Counted from the first letter of the stretch, positions 7,409-15,380 are shown. The stretch is DNA of 21,296 bases from JBDTMT01 sp033764095 (GCA_033764095.1 JANRJF010000086.1:1-21296), one strand, 5' to 3'. The notes: a model not told the origin generated them from the sequence alone. A program made the numbers and translations.

Positions 7409-8740
7409 TCACGTAGCGCGCGGGTCGGTAAGGCGCAGCTCGACGGGACCCGGCAGGTGGCGGCGCAGCACGTCGGCGAGCAGCGGCACGAGGTGCTCGG
7501 CGGGCATGACGCAGGTGCCGGTGGAACAGGTCGGATCGCCGACCTCCAGGCGCAGCTCGATGGCACCGCTGGCCGCGTCGCTGGCGACCAGCACCAGGTC
7601 GGCGCCGTCGCTGCGCACCAGCGCGGCGGCCGCTTCGACGGCGCGGCGCACCTGCTGCTCGCTCCAGGCGCGCGCGGCGGCGGCAGGACGCACCACGGCA
7701 ACGCTCTGCATCTCGCTCTGGCACCAGCTCGGCAGGATCATCGCGTGCAGGCCGCCGAGGCCGCCGCAGACGATCGGCACCAACTGTTCGGGGCGGTTGA
7801 CCAGCAACACCCTGCCCTGCGCGTCGACCCGCCGCTTCTTCTCCAGCACCGCCTGGTTGGCCGGACGCCAGAGATCGATCGGCTGCCAGGCATGTTCCCT
7901 CAGGTACTGCTGGAAGTCCTCGACGCGCGGGAAGACGCTCGCCAGGCGCTCGGCCCACATCGGATTGATCGCCAGCACGATCTGACCGCAGTCGCCGGTG
8001 ATCTCCAGATAATAGTTGCTCATCGGGTAGGCGATGCTCTTGGCGAGCATGTAGGCGAGGTCGCGCGGGTCGTCGTTGTTGGTGTCGGCGACCGGGAAGT
8101 TGCCCTTGCTGGCGTGCACGCTGACGACCTCGTCGCCCGCCGCGAAGCCGCGCCGCACCGCCAGCGACGGCCACGGCGAGCGCTCCTCCCACTCGCCCAG
8201 GCACTGGCCGAAGCGCGCCGCCTGGCCGAAGACGCTGCGCGAGGTGACGCCGACGCGCTGGCCGCCGATGTTGCGCAGGCACAGCGACAGCGCCCGACCG
8301 ACCGTCATCGAGCCGCGCCCCGCCGCGCCGCCGAAGCAGCCCGCCTGGTAGTCGATCTGCAGCCCGTCGCGCCTCGGTCCGTTCACCAGTACGACCGGAA
8401 ACACGCTGGAGGTGGTGGTGGTGATGGCGACGGCGTTGAACTCCGGCTGGACGATCGCCTCCAGCGCCGCGACGACGAGCGGGAATGCCTCCGGCACACA
8501 GCCGGCCATGGCGGCATTGATCGCCGCCAGCTCCACCGTGGCGACGCCGTGGCGCGGCGGTAGACGCCCGATGGCGTGATCGGCGGCGTGCGGCGTCGCC
8601 GCGAGCAACGCCTGCACGCGCGCGTCGGTCGGCGGCAGCAGCGGCGCGCCGTCGCCCCACCCCTCGGCGAGCGACAGCGCGTAGAGCGCCTCCGGGTCGT
8701 TGGCCAGCTCGATGGTGCGGCTACGCAGCGTCGCGCTCAC
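7409..8740 (-). CDS. UGSC-partner protein of unknown function
   Basis: 443 residues from a GTG start that overlaps the stop of the upstream UGSC gene (GTGA at 8737-8740), so the two are translationally coupled. There is no signal peptide. The N-terminal 190 residues carry a strong family-like pattern: EGWGDGAPLLPPT at 26-38, IGRLPPRHG..TVE at 57-70, AAMAGC at 76-81, VVLVNGP at 116-122, GCFGG at 134-138 and G.RALSLCLRNIGG. Cys-rich spots elsewhere are VCGGLGG (C325), a cysteine at 340, and C405/C410 (CSTGTC) near the C-terminus, whose last 80 residues have a small alpha/beta look. From memory, proteins with a GWTDG.P..PPT start sit beside UGSC-family genes in other genomes. Function is unknown; a redox or metal-linked role is inference. 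Confidence 0.8.
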   Translation of the reverse strand: MSATLRSRTIELANDPEALYALSLAEGWGDGAPLLPPTDARVQALLAATPHAADHAIGRLPPRHGVATVELAAINAAMAGCVPEAFPLVVAALEAIVQPEFNAVAITTTTSSVFPVVLVNGPRRDGLQIDYQAGCFGGAAGRGSMTVGRALSLCLRNIGGQRVGVTSRSVFGQAARFGQCLGEWEERSPWPSLAVRRGFAAGDEVVSVHASKGNFPVADTNNDDPRDLAYMLAKSIAYPMSNYYLEITGDCGQIVLAINPMWAERLASVFPRVEDFQQYLREHAWQPIDLWRPANQAVLEKKRRVDAQGRVLLVNRPEQLVPIVCGGLGGLHAMILPSWCQSEMQSVAVVRPAAAARAWSEQQVRRAVEAAAALVRSDGADLVLVASDAASGAIELRLEVGDPTCSTGTCVMPAEHLVPLLADVLRRHLPGPVELRLTDPRAT

Positions 8741-9294
8741 GCTCTGACTCCGAGCAGCGCGAGCAGCTGCGGATACCATTCGCCGGCGATGGCGCGCAGC
8801 TCCGCGTCCGGGCGCGCCTCCAGCGGATACGGAAAGACCAGCACCTTGAGATCGGGATGGCCGAGGAACGCCGCGGTGGTGCGACCGTGAGCGACGAACT
8901 CGTCGCACACCGCCGCCACCGCCGGCTTGCGCAACTGCTCGACGCCGACCGCGTCGCGCACGCTCCACATCGTACACGAGCCGCAGGTGCCGAGGCCGAC
9001 CACCGCGCAGTCGATCGCCTCCATCCACTCGGCCAGTGCGCGGCGGCTCTTCTCGCCCTCGGGCCCGGTGCGCTCGCCGGTCTGCAGCAGCAGCGGCTCG
9101 GCGCCGTCGCGGCGCAGCCGTTCGACCCAGTCGGCGGCGATGATGTGCCACGAGCGCCAGGTCGGGTCCTGCCGCACGCCGACCCGCACGCCGCGCAGCG
9201 GCCGCCCCAGCATGTACGACTGCGCCGGCGGATCGCGGTCGAACTCCGCCACCGGACTGCGGATCACCAGGCGATCGACCGAGGGCGTCCCCAT
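8737..9294 (-). CDS. UGSC-family protein, cysteine form (CGSC motif)
   Basis: 185 residues, soluble. The hallmark is GLGTCGSCTMWSVRDAV at about 101-116: CGSC at 104-107 occupies the place of the Sec-Gly-Ser-Cys motif of UGSC selenoproteins. The first position is encoded by TGC, so this is the cysteine homologue and needs no SECIS. KPAVAAVCDEFVAHGR follows. A thioredoxin-like redox function is commonly supposed for the family but I know of no proven substrate. The start at 9294 is chosen because it gives a family-like length; ribosome-site support is weak and a start further downstream (MLGRPLRG) is possible. It lies first in a two-gene unit with the 443-residue protein. Confidence 0.82.
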   Translation of the reverse strand: MGTPSVDRLVIRSPVAEFDRDPPAQSYMLGRPLRGVRVGVRQDPTWRSWHIIAADWVERLRRDGAEPLLLQTGERTGPEGEKSRRALAEWMEAIDCAVVGLGTCGSCTMWSVRDAVGVEQLRKPAVAAVCDEFVAHGRTTAAFLGHPDLKVLVFPYPLEARPDAELRAIAGEWYPQLLALLGVRA

Positions 9295-9350
9295 CGGCCG
9301 TCGCGATACGATGGGGGTGAAGCGGCGGTCAAACCGAGTGACAAGGGATT

Positions 9351-9483
9351 CACCACAGGGGCACAGAGTGCACAGAGAGGACGGGACCCAGCGAGAGCAG
9401 GTAGGTGGTTCTCGACTCCCATTTGCTGCTGGCCCGCCTGTGCAGCTGCGGCAGTCCTCTCCGGACTCTGTGCCGCTGTGGTG
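9351..9483. repeat. Inverted repeat element of the CACAGAG octad type
   Basis: The left arm, beginning CACCACAGGGGCACAGAG at 9351, runs to 9382. The right arm at 9454-9483 reads on the other strand CACCACAGCGGCACAGAG and ends in GAGAGGAC, as the left arm does. The arms contain CACAGRGG/CACAGAGN units of 8-9 bp, and the spacer is 71 bp. It occupies the 293-bp gap between the divergent UGSC and M23 genes, otherwise without recognisable signals. It resembles the CACAGAGGCACAGAG repeats I recall from various bacterial genomes and is a sister of the element at 3003-3094. Confidence 0.82.
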
Positions 9484-9587
9484 CGCTCTCGATGTCGCTC
9501 CGGGGCTGACCTGATACCGCCGGGAGCGCCGACGAATCGGAACCATCGCGTTTGACCCCACCGGCCCGGATACGACAAGCGATTGGC

Positions 9588-10757
9588 ATGTCGATCCGCG
9601 TCGCCGCCCTCGCCGCGCTGCTGCTCACCATCACCTCGCCTGCCCGCGCTGCGGATGCGGAGCGGCCTCCCGAGGAGATCACCCCGCTATTGCTGCGCGT
9701 GCCCGAGGCGCCGATCCCGTTCAACGGCTCGGACGGGCGCACGCACCTGGTCTACGAGTTGTGGATCACCAACTTCTCCAGCGCCGACGCGCGCGTCGAA
9801 CAGGTCGAGGTGCGCGGCGGCGATACCACGCTGGCAACGCTCGACGGCGCGGCGGTGGCGGCGCGCCTGCAGCCGGCCGGCCGGCGCGACTCGACCGACC
9901 TGCTGGAGAGCGGCGCGACCGGGCTGCTCTTCGTCCACGTCACGCTGCCGGCGGGCGCCGCGGTGCCGGCGGAGCTCACCCACGTCGTCCAGGCGCGCAT
10001 CAAGGCGGCGCCGCCGCCGATGCAGCAGATGACGCTGGCCGGCGGGGCCGTGCAGGTGAACCGCCGCCCGGTGGTGGTGATCGGCCCGCCGCTGCGCGGC
10101 GACAACTTCATCGCCGCCGACTCCTGCTGCGACGCCACCCGCCACACCCGCGCGGCGCTGCCGGTGAACGGCGCCGTCCATCTGGCGCAGCGCTACGCCG
10201 TCGACTGGGAGCAGCTCGACGGCGAGCGCCGCATCTACAAGGGGCCGCGTGAGACTCTGGCCAGCTACACGATATTCGGCAAGGAAGCGCTGGCGGTCGC
10301 CGACGCGACGGTGTCGTCGGTGCTCGACGGCGAGAAGGAGCAGGTGCCCGGCACGTTCCCCTCCGACATCTCGCTGGCGCAGGCGGACGGCAACTCGGTG
10401 GTGCTCGACCTCGGCAGCGGCAACTTCGCGCTCTACGCGCACCTGCAGCCCGGCAGCCTGCGCGTGAAGGCCGGCGACCGCGTCACCCGCGGCCAGGTGC
10501 TCGGGCTGGTCGGCAACACCGGCAATTCGGTCGCGCCGCATCTGCATTTCCACGTCATGGACGGCCCCTCGCCGCTCGCTTCAAATGGTCTGCCGTACGA
10601 GATCGACCGCTTCACGGTCACCGGCCACGCGCCCGGCACCGCCGCCTTCGATCAGGCCGAGGAGCACGGCACGCCGCTGGCGATCACGCCGGCTTCGCCG
10701 CCGGTGTCCGCGAGCAAGGCTCTGCCGCTCGACCAGTCGATCGTGTCGTTCCCATAG
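9588..10757 (+). CDS. Secreted M23-family metallopeptidase
   Basis: 389 residues. The signal peptide ends at about 21-22 (PARA/ADA). An N-terminal beta-rich region (25-165), reading like an Ig-type or bespoke domain, precedes the LytM-type catalytic domain. Zinc and catalytic residues are visible: H198 and D206 (HLAQRYAVD), H285 (YAHL), and H318/H320 in PHLHFH. GxxVxxGQxLGLVGNTGNS stands before the last motif. Such enzymes cut peptidoglycan cross-links or small Gly-rich peptides in the periplasm. All ligands are present, so it should be an active enzyme and not a degenerate EnvC/NlpD-type activator. An unusual SCCDATRHTR segment lies just before the domain. A TTG start 12 codons upstream was rejected because the signal peptide begins at 9588. 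Confidence 0.9.
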   Translation: MSIRVAALAALLLTITSPARAADAERPPEEITPLLLRVPEAPIPFNGSDGRTHLVYELWITNFSSADARVEQVEVRGGDTTLATLDGAAVAARLQPAGRRDSTDLLESGATGLLFVHVTLPAGAAVPAELTHVVQARIKAAPPPMQQMTLAGGAVQVNRRPVVVIGPPLRGDNFIAADSCCDATRHTRAALPVNGAVHLAQRYAVDWEQLDGERRIYKGPRETLASYTIFGKEALAVADATVSSVLDGEKEQVPGTFPSDISLAQADGNSVVLDLGSGNFALYAHLQPGSLRVKAGDRVTRGQVLGLVGNTGNSVAPHLHFHVMDGPSPLASNGLPYEIDRFTVTGHAPGTAAFDQAEEHGTPLAITPASPPVSASKALPLDQSIVSFP

Positions 10758-10788
10758 GACCGGCGCACCGACAGCTCGGGCGCGCCCC

Positions 10789-12921
10789 CTACTCGCAGCG
10801 GATGCCGACCGTCGGCAGCGCCGGCAGAGCACGCGAGCGCCGCTCGAACACCAGTGCGAGCATCGGCCGACCGTCGAGCGCGATTGGTACGCCGCTGGCC
10901 AGGGCCAGGCGCAGCACACCGGGCTCCTGCGCGTTGACCGCCAGCAGGGCGCCCTCCGCACGGCCGATCGGGTGAACCGCGACGAAGGCGAGCGCCGCGG
11001 CGTCGTAGCGGACGTGCAGCGAAGCGGCGTGCATCGGGGGCTGGCGCGTCACGGCAATCGACAGCGTGCCGCGATCGCCACGCCAGCGCCAGGCGCCACG
11101 CTGCACCGACTGCTGCGCGGCGCGCTGCACCGTGACGGCCGCGGCCGCCGCGGGCGGGCGCCAGTTGCCAGTACAGTCGCCGAACAACACCGCGCGGAAG
11201 TCCTGCTGGCTGAGCGAGGCGTTGATCGCGCCGTAGGCTATCGCGCCGGGCGTGCAGGCCTGCGCGCCGGGCTGCGGCGAAATCACCGTCTGGCTCGGCG
11301 CGGCGACGGGGACCGGCAGGAAGAGCCAATCGCTGTCGCACGCCGCCGCCACCGTGAAGCGCGGCAGCACGCCGACGCTGAACTGCAGGATGTTCACCGC
11401 GTCGAGCGTGCTCAGACTGCCGTTGCCGGTCACATCGCAGGCCAGCGTCTGCTCGGCGGAGAGCGTGCGGACGTCGGCAATCGCCTGCAGCACATACGAT
11501 GCATCGAGCGCACCGATCGCCGCGCCCGACGCTCCGATGCCCTGCGCGTAGACCAGCGCATCGGCGGCCGGCATGTTGTGCAGCACGTATGAGCCGTTCG
11601 CATCCGTCGTCGCGCTGCCGACGCCGGCCGCGTGTACGGCGATGTCCGGCACCGGCTCGTCGTTGCTGTAGTAGCGCAGCGCGCCGCTGACGTCGGCGTC
11701 GGTGCGAACGATGGTCGGGGTCGGCGTGGCGGTCGGCGTCGCGTTGGTCGCCGTCGGGGTTCCGCTGCGGGTAGCGGTCGGCGTCGCGGACGAGGTCGCG
11801 GTGCGGGTCGCGGTGCCGGTGCGGGTCGGCGTCTGGGTCACCGTGTCGATGCGGCTCGGCGTCGGCGAGCGCGTGAAGGTCAACGTCGGCGTCGGCGTGG
11901 AGGTCGACGTCGGCAGCGGGCTGGGCTCGCCGGCGCAGGCCGGCGGCCGGCTGCTGTCCCAGTCCGGACAACCGGCGCCGCTGCCGATCGCCAGCGAGCC
12001 GCTGCTCGGATAGGTCACGCCGGCGCCGGAGCCGTCGCGGAAGCTGAAGTAGTAACGGTGGCAGCCGGAGCCGTAGCCGCTCAGCGTCGCCGCCCAGGCG
12101 CCGTTGGTCGGCGTACCGCGTTGCAAGGTCATCGCCGTGCAGGCGCCGTCGACGTTGACCGTCGCCGACGTCGGCGCCGAGCTGTCGTACCAGTTCGCCC
12201 ACGCCTCCAGCGACGCCGCCTGCTGCGGGTAGTGGGCGCCGGAGACCAGCTTGCTCGGCGTGGTGCCGCCGCCGAAGTCACCGGTCGAGCGGCCGGCGAC
12301 GCCCACCCCAACCGCGCCGCCGGCGGTGAGGATCAGCCAGCGGTGTCCGTTCGCCTGCGAGAAATCGCAGGCGGTCGAGGCCGACGACTCGTACAGCCAC
12401 TGGTAGAAGGCGGTGTTGGGGTTGGTGCTCGAGGCGATGATCTCACCGCCGGCGGAGACGCCGAAGAGCGCGATGCGCTGCCACCACAGCGTGCAGGTCG
12501 GCGCGCACTGCTTGGCACCGCCGACGCAGGCGCACGCGGCACTGCCGTCGCACGACGCGGGATAGAGGCTGTCGATGGTCGAGACCACGGTGCAGGCCGA
12601 GTCGTGCGCGAAGTAGCTCTGCCGCGTCAGCTCGTCGGAGTGGAAGCGGGCGGCGCGGCTGAGCGCGTGGCTCCAGGCCAGCGGCGGCATGGCGCTGTAG
12701 CAGGCCTTCTCGCCGCACGCCGCGCCACAGGCGGTCATCTCCACCTGCGGCGCGACACGCGCGCGGTTCATCCACTCGTGGATCACGCGCTCCGCCCAGT
12801 TGGGGAATCCGTTCACCGCCTCGCCGACCGCGCCGGCCGGCGCCGACGCGCACGCGATCGCCGTGCCGGCCGCTAGAATGACCGCAACCATCCGGCGCCC
12901 GATCGATCGCATGCGACTCAT
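10789..12921 (-). CDS. Secreted CAP/SCP-domain protein with TPT linker, dockerin- and cohesin-like modules
   Basis: 710 residues. After the signal peptide (about 1-31), a CAP (SCP/PR-1) domain spans about 42-250. Its features are HEWMNRARVAP, LAWSHALSRAARFHSDEL (H94), GGE (E160) and NGHRWLIL (H193), the usual His/Glu set of the CAP cleft, plus many cysteines. A Thr/Pro-rich linker (336-406) leads to a carboxypeptidase-regulatory-like beta module (411-454), then a dockerin-like pair of helices and Ca loops (about 466-518: DASYVLQAIADVR... DVTGNGSLSTLDAVNILQF). The tail (610-692) reads like a cohesin-type beta-sandwich (LHVRYDAAALAFVAV...PGVLRLALASG). ATG 12921 has GAGGG eight bases upstream. 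It is probably surface-exposed or secreted; CAP activity in bacteria is poorly defined. It converges with the M23 gene. Confidence 0.87.
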   Translation of the reverse strand: MSRMRSIGRRMVAVILAAGTAIACASAPAGAVGEAVNGFPNWAERVIHEWMNRARVAPQVEMTACGAACGEKACYSAMPPLAWSHALSRAARFHSDELTRQSYFAHDSACTVVSTIDSLYPASCDGSAACACVGGAKQCAPTCTLWWQRIALFGVSAGGEIIASSTNPNTAFYQWLYESSASTACDFSQANGHRWLILTAGGAVGVGVAGRSTGDFGGGTTPSKLVSGAHYPQQAASLEAWANWYDSSAPTSATVNVDGACTAMTLQRGTPTNGAWAATLSGYGSGCHRYYFSFRDGSGAGVTYPSSGSLAIGSGAGCPDWDSSRPPACAGEPSPLPTSTSTPTPTLTFTRSPTPSRIDTVTQTPTRTGTATRTATSSATPTATRSGTPTATNATPTATPTPTIVRTDADVSGALRYYSNDEPVPDIAVHAAGVGSATTDANGSYVLHNMPAADALVYAQGIGASGAAIGALDASYVLQAIADVRTLSAEQTLACDVTGNGSLSTLDAVNILQFSVGVLPRFTVAAACDSDWLFLPVPVAAPSQTVISPQPGAQACTPGAIAYGAINASLSQQDFRAVLFGDCTGNWRPPAAAAAVTVQRAAQQSVQRGAWRWRGDRGTLSIAVTRQPPMHAASLHVRYDAAALAFVAVHPIGRAEGALLAVNAQEPGVLRLALASGVPIALDGRPMLALVFERRSRALPALPTVGIRCE

Positions 12922-13144
12922 TCGTCGATCCCTCGAGCGAAGCGCGTGCCACGCCGCGGCCGGCCCGGGTTGAGTCGGTGCGCGCCGCGCCGATGCCGAA
13001 TTTGCCGCTCCGCGGATGCAGGCGTGCCAGCCGGCGCCGCCGAGCGCGCGTCGGATTTACCGGCGCCGCTCGAGTGCGCGGGCCCTGACGCGGACTGTGA
13101 CATGCCATGCGCGCCGCGCCTTCCCCCCGGCGTCGCCAGCCGCT

Positions 13145-13150
13145 AGGGAG
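13145..13150 (+). promoter_or_regulatory. Ribosome binding site of the peroxiredoxin gene
   Basis: AGGGAG stands six bases before ATG 13157 and directly ahead of the signal peptide. It rules out a longer upstream reading of the same frame. Confidence 0.7.
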
Positions 13151-13156
13151 ACGGCC

Positions 13157-13708
13157 ATGCGCAGACTCCTGACCCTGCTCGTGCTCCTGCTCGGCGTCGC
13201 CGGGACGGCCGCCGTCGCGCCCGCCACCGACCTCGAGGTCGGCAATTCCGCCCCGTTGTTCACCGCCACGACGCAGGACGGACAGCGCTTCGACCTCGCC
13301 GCGCGCAAGGGCAGCTGGACGGTGCTGTTCTTCTACCCGAAGGCCGGCACGCCGGGCTGCACCAAGCAGGTGTGCGCCTTCCGCGACAGCATCGCCAAGA
13401 TCCGCGCCGAAGGTGCCGAGGTCTACGGTATCAGCACCAACACGGTGGCAGAACAGAAAGCCTTCGCCGACGAGCACCGCCTCGCCTTCACCCTGCTCGC
13501 CGATCCCGACGGCACGGTGACCGAGCTCTACGGCGCCAAGATGCCGGTGCTCACCGTCGCCAAGCGCTGGACGTTCATCATCGACCCGACGCTGACCATT
13601 CGACAGATCGAGCACGACGTCGACCCGGCGCTCGACGCCCAGCGCGTCGCCGCCGAGCTGGCGAAGTTGAAGGGCGCCGCCGCGCCCGCAGCCACTCCGG
13701 CGCCGTAA
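13157..13708 (+). CDS. Exported peroxiredoxin, PrxQ/BCP type
   Basis: 183 residues. A signal peptide (about 1-24) is followed by an AhpC/TSA-Redoxin fold: GNSAPLFTATTQDG, then FFYPKAGTPGCTKQVCAFRD with peroxidatic Cys68 and resolving Cys73 five residues later, the PrxQ/BCP signature. YGISTNTVAEQKAF and RWTFIID follow as expected. It reduces peroxides in the periplasm or on the envelope surface; its electron donor is not encoded in the window. It converges with the exported MsrBA gene 97 bp downstream, and both act on oxidative damage outside the cytoplasm. The last ten residues (AAAPAATPAP) are a low-complexity tail. Confidence 0.92.
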   Translation: MRRLLTLLVLLLGVAGTAAVAPATDLEVGNSAPLFTATTQDGQRFDLAARKGSWTVLFFYPKAGTPGCTKQVCAFRDSIAKIRAEGAEVYGISTNTVAEQKAFADEHRLAFTLLADPDGTVTELYGAKMPVLTVAKRWTFIIDPTLTIRQIEHDVDPALDAQRVAAELAKLKGAAAPAATPAP

Positions 13709-13719
13709 CGCGCCCTGCT

Positions 13720-13794
13720 CCGTTCCCGCAGCCGTTCCCGATCCCGCGACCGAGACGACCGGGGTACGGGATCGGGCACGGGAACGGGTACGGG
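13720..13794. repeat. Inverted hexad-repeat element between convergent genes
   Basis: From 13765 to 13794 five successive 6-bp units follow NNCGGG. The left arm (13720-13746) reads as the same units on the other strand, so the element is palindromic: CCCGATCCCG (13737-13746) pairs with 13767-13776, or alternatively CCGTTCCCG (13732-13740) with 13779-13787. It lies between the stop codons of the peroxiredoxin and MsrBA genes and could act as a two-way terminator, although T-runs are absent. Confidence 0.78.
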
Positions 13795-13805
13795 TCTTTC
13801 GCGCC

Positions 13806-14855
13806 TTACTCCTCGCGCAGGTAGTGACAGGTGTAGCCACCGGGGTTGCGCTGCAGGTACTTCTGGTGTTCGGCCTCGGCCGGCCAGAAGGGGCCGGCGG
13901 CGACGATCTCGGTGACCACCGGGTTGCGCCACTTGCCCGACTTGTCGACGCGCTGCTTCACCTGCTCGGCGGTCTGCCGTTGTGCCTCTGAGTGGTAGAA
14001 GATCGCCGAGCGGTAGGAGGTGCCGCGGTCGTTGCCCTGGCGGTTGAGCGTCGTCGGGTCGTGCATGCGGAAGAAGTAGCCGAGCAGCTGCTCGTAGCTG
14101 AGCTGGGTCGGGTCGAAGACCACCTCGACCGCCTCGGCGTGTCCGGTCGCGCCGTCGTGCACGTCCTCGTAGAGCGGCCCGCTGGTCGTACCGCCAGTGT
14201 AGCCGACGCGCGTCGAGGTGACGCCGGGAAGCTTGCGCAGGATCTCCTCCATGCCCCAGAAGCAGCCGCCGGCCAGCGTCGCCACCTCCTGGTGGGCGGC
14301 AGCGGCGGTCGCCGCCGCCGGTGCGGGGGTGGCGAACAGCGCCGCGTACTGGGCGTAGCCGGCGGCGGCGAGCTGATCGGCGGGGATGAAGCGCAGCGCG
14401 GCGGAGTTCATGCAGTAGCGCTTGCCGGTCGGCGCCGGGCCGTCGTCGAAGACGTGGCCGAGGTGCGAGTCGGCCTGCGCCGAGCGCACCTCGGTGCGGG
14501 TGGTGAAGAACGAATCGTCGTTGCGGGTGACGACGCTGTCGGCCGACAGCGGGCGGGTGAAGCTCGGCCAGCCGGTGCCGGAGTCGAATTTGTCGAGCGA
14601 GCTGAACAGCGGCTCGCCGGAAACGACGTCGACATAGATGCCGGCGGCGTGGTTGTCCCAATAGGCATTGCTGAAGGCACGCTCGGTCGCGCTCTCCTGG
14701 GTGACGCGGTACTGCTCCGGCGTCAGGCGTTGGCGCAGCTCGGCGGCACTCGGCTTGCGGTAGGCGGTCGGCGCCGGCGTCTGCGCCGCCGCCGCCACGC
14801 TGGTGGCCAGCAGCACCGCGGCGATCGCCAGCGTGCGGCGGGTTGGATCGTTCAT
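13806..14855 (-). CDS. msrBA: Exported methionine sulfoxide reductase MsrB-MsrA fusion
   Basis: 349 residues. The signal peptide is about 1-24. The MsrB domain (about 35-160) has AYWDNH, GTGWPSF and HLGHVF, with catalytic Cys148 in RYCMNSAALRFIP. The MsrA domain (about 190-349) has GGCFWGME with catalytic Cys198, GHAEAVEV..DP, and a terminal Cys343 (YTCHYL) as recycling cysteine. Together they reduce both Met-S- and Met-R-sulfoxide in exported proteins. The MsrB half is of the zinc-free type (YVDVVSGEPL instead of CxxC). Thr94 stands where the resolving Cys of the PilB type (GCGWPSF) would be, so Cys148 is the only Cys of that half. Start 14855 follows GAGGG. Order B-then-A is the less common fusion order. 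Confidence 0.94.
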   Translation of the reverse strand: MNDPTRRTLAIAAVLLATSVAAAAQTPAPTAYRKPSAAELRQRLTPEQYRVTQESATERAFSNAYWDNHAAGIYVDVVSGEPLFSSLDKFDSGTGWPSFTRPLSADSVVTRNDDSFFTTRTEVRSAQADSHLGHVFDDGPAPTGKRYCMNSAALRFIPADQLAAAGYAQYAALFATPAPAAATAAAAHQEVATLAGGCFWGMEEILRKLPGVTSTRVGYTGGTTSGPLYEDVHDGATGHAEAVEVVFDPTQLSYEQLLGYFFRMHDPTTLNRQGNDRGTSYRSAIFYHSEAQRQTAEQVKQRVDKSGKWRNPVVTEIVAAGPFWPAEAEHQKYLQRNPGGYTCHYLREE

Positions 14856-14875
14856 GCGTCAGCCCTCGTTGGTAG

Positions 14876-14904
14876 GGGCGAGCCCTGGCGGCCTGGGCTC
14901 GCCC
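14876..14904. repeat. REP-like hairpin upstream of msrBA
   Basis: GGGCGAGCCC (14876-14885) and its perfect complement GGGCTCGCCC (14895-14904) enclose a 9-nt loop, preceded by GTTGGTAG. The gap (14856-14986) lies between two minus-strand genes, after the PNPOx-like gene and before msrBA. A second short stem, GCGCTCG/CGAGCGC, follows. The GTAGGGGCGAG style recalls widespread REP-type repeats. It might also end the PNPOx transcript. Confidence 0.55.
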
Positions 14905-14986
14905 GTTGGCGCAACGACGCGCTCGCCAGCGGGCGCGAGCGCGCCACGGCACGCCCTTACAAGATGCGCGCGGCCGCCGCGCGTTT

Positions 14987-15376
14987 CTAGCCGCGCCCGA
15001 GCAGCGGCACGCAGTCGGCGCCGCAGGAGGCGCTCGCATCCGGAATGGCCGCGGGGCGGTGCAGCACCGCCTTGAGCGGCGTGACCAGCAGGCGCGATCC
15101 GCCCGCTCCGTCCGCCACGCTCGCGCGGCCGTCGATGATCAGGCTGTAGTCGTCGGGCGTGCGCAGCGGAAAGAGCAGCGACACCGAGGGACGCGCCGTC
15201 GCGTTGGCCGCGGTGCGCCTGCCGACCTCGGCCGCCAGCGTGTCGCCCTGCCACACCAGCGGCACGTGCACCGCATGCGGCCGCGCGTCGTCGCTGACGG
15301 TCAGCAGATAGGCTCCGCTCGTGCCGCGCTCGGCCAGCGCCCGGCGCAGGCCATCCAACGGAACGGGTATGGTCAT
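14987..15376 (-). CDS. Pyridoxamine 5'-phosphate oxidase-like (split-barrel) protein
   Basis: 129 residues with the beginning of a flavin-reductase/PNPOx-like split barrel: GAYLLTVSDDARPHAVHVPLVWQGDTLAAEVGRRT, then PSVSLLFPL...DYSLIIDGRASV. Proteins of this fold bind FMN, F420 or haem and carry out diverse redox reactions. No specific subfamily can be named, and the C-terminal end (SCGADCVPLLGRG) has two cysteines of unknown role. A GAGGAGA site five bases upstream decides for ATG 15376 over an in-frame extension to 15571. It lies divergent from the exported esterase. Confidence 0.8.
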   Translation of the reverse strand: MTIPVPLDGLRRALAERGTSGAYLLTVSDDARPHAVHVPLVWQGDTLAAEVGRRTAANATARPSVSLLFPLRTPDDYSLIIDGRASVADGAGGSRLLVTPLKAVLHRPAAIPDASASCGADCVPLLGRG

Positions 15377-15380
15377 CGCG

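Noticed and set aside
8974..8985. A selenocysteine (in-frame UGA) in the UGSC motif.
   Set aside because: The motif codons are TGC GGC TCG TGT, so it is CGSC and needs no selenocysteine insertion.
11632..12876. A 414-codon plus-strand frame opposite the CAP-protein gene.
   Set aside because: The translation is Arg/Gly/Ala low complexity, lacks a ribosome site and mirrors the third-codon GC bias of the real gene.
13030..13090. Direct repeat of CCGGCGCCGC in the gap upstream of the peroxiredoxin gene.
   Set aside because: Ten bases in about 75% GC DNA, without other structure, is near chance.
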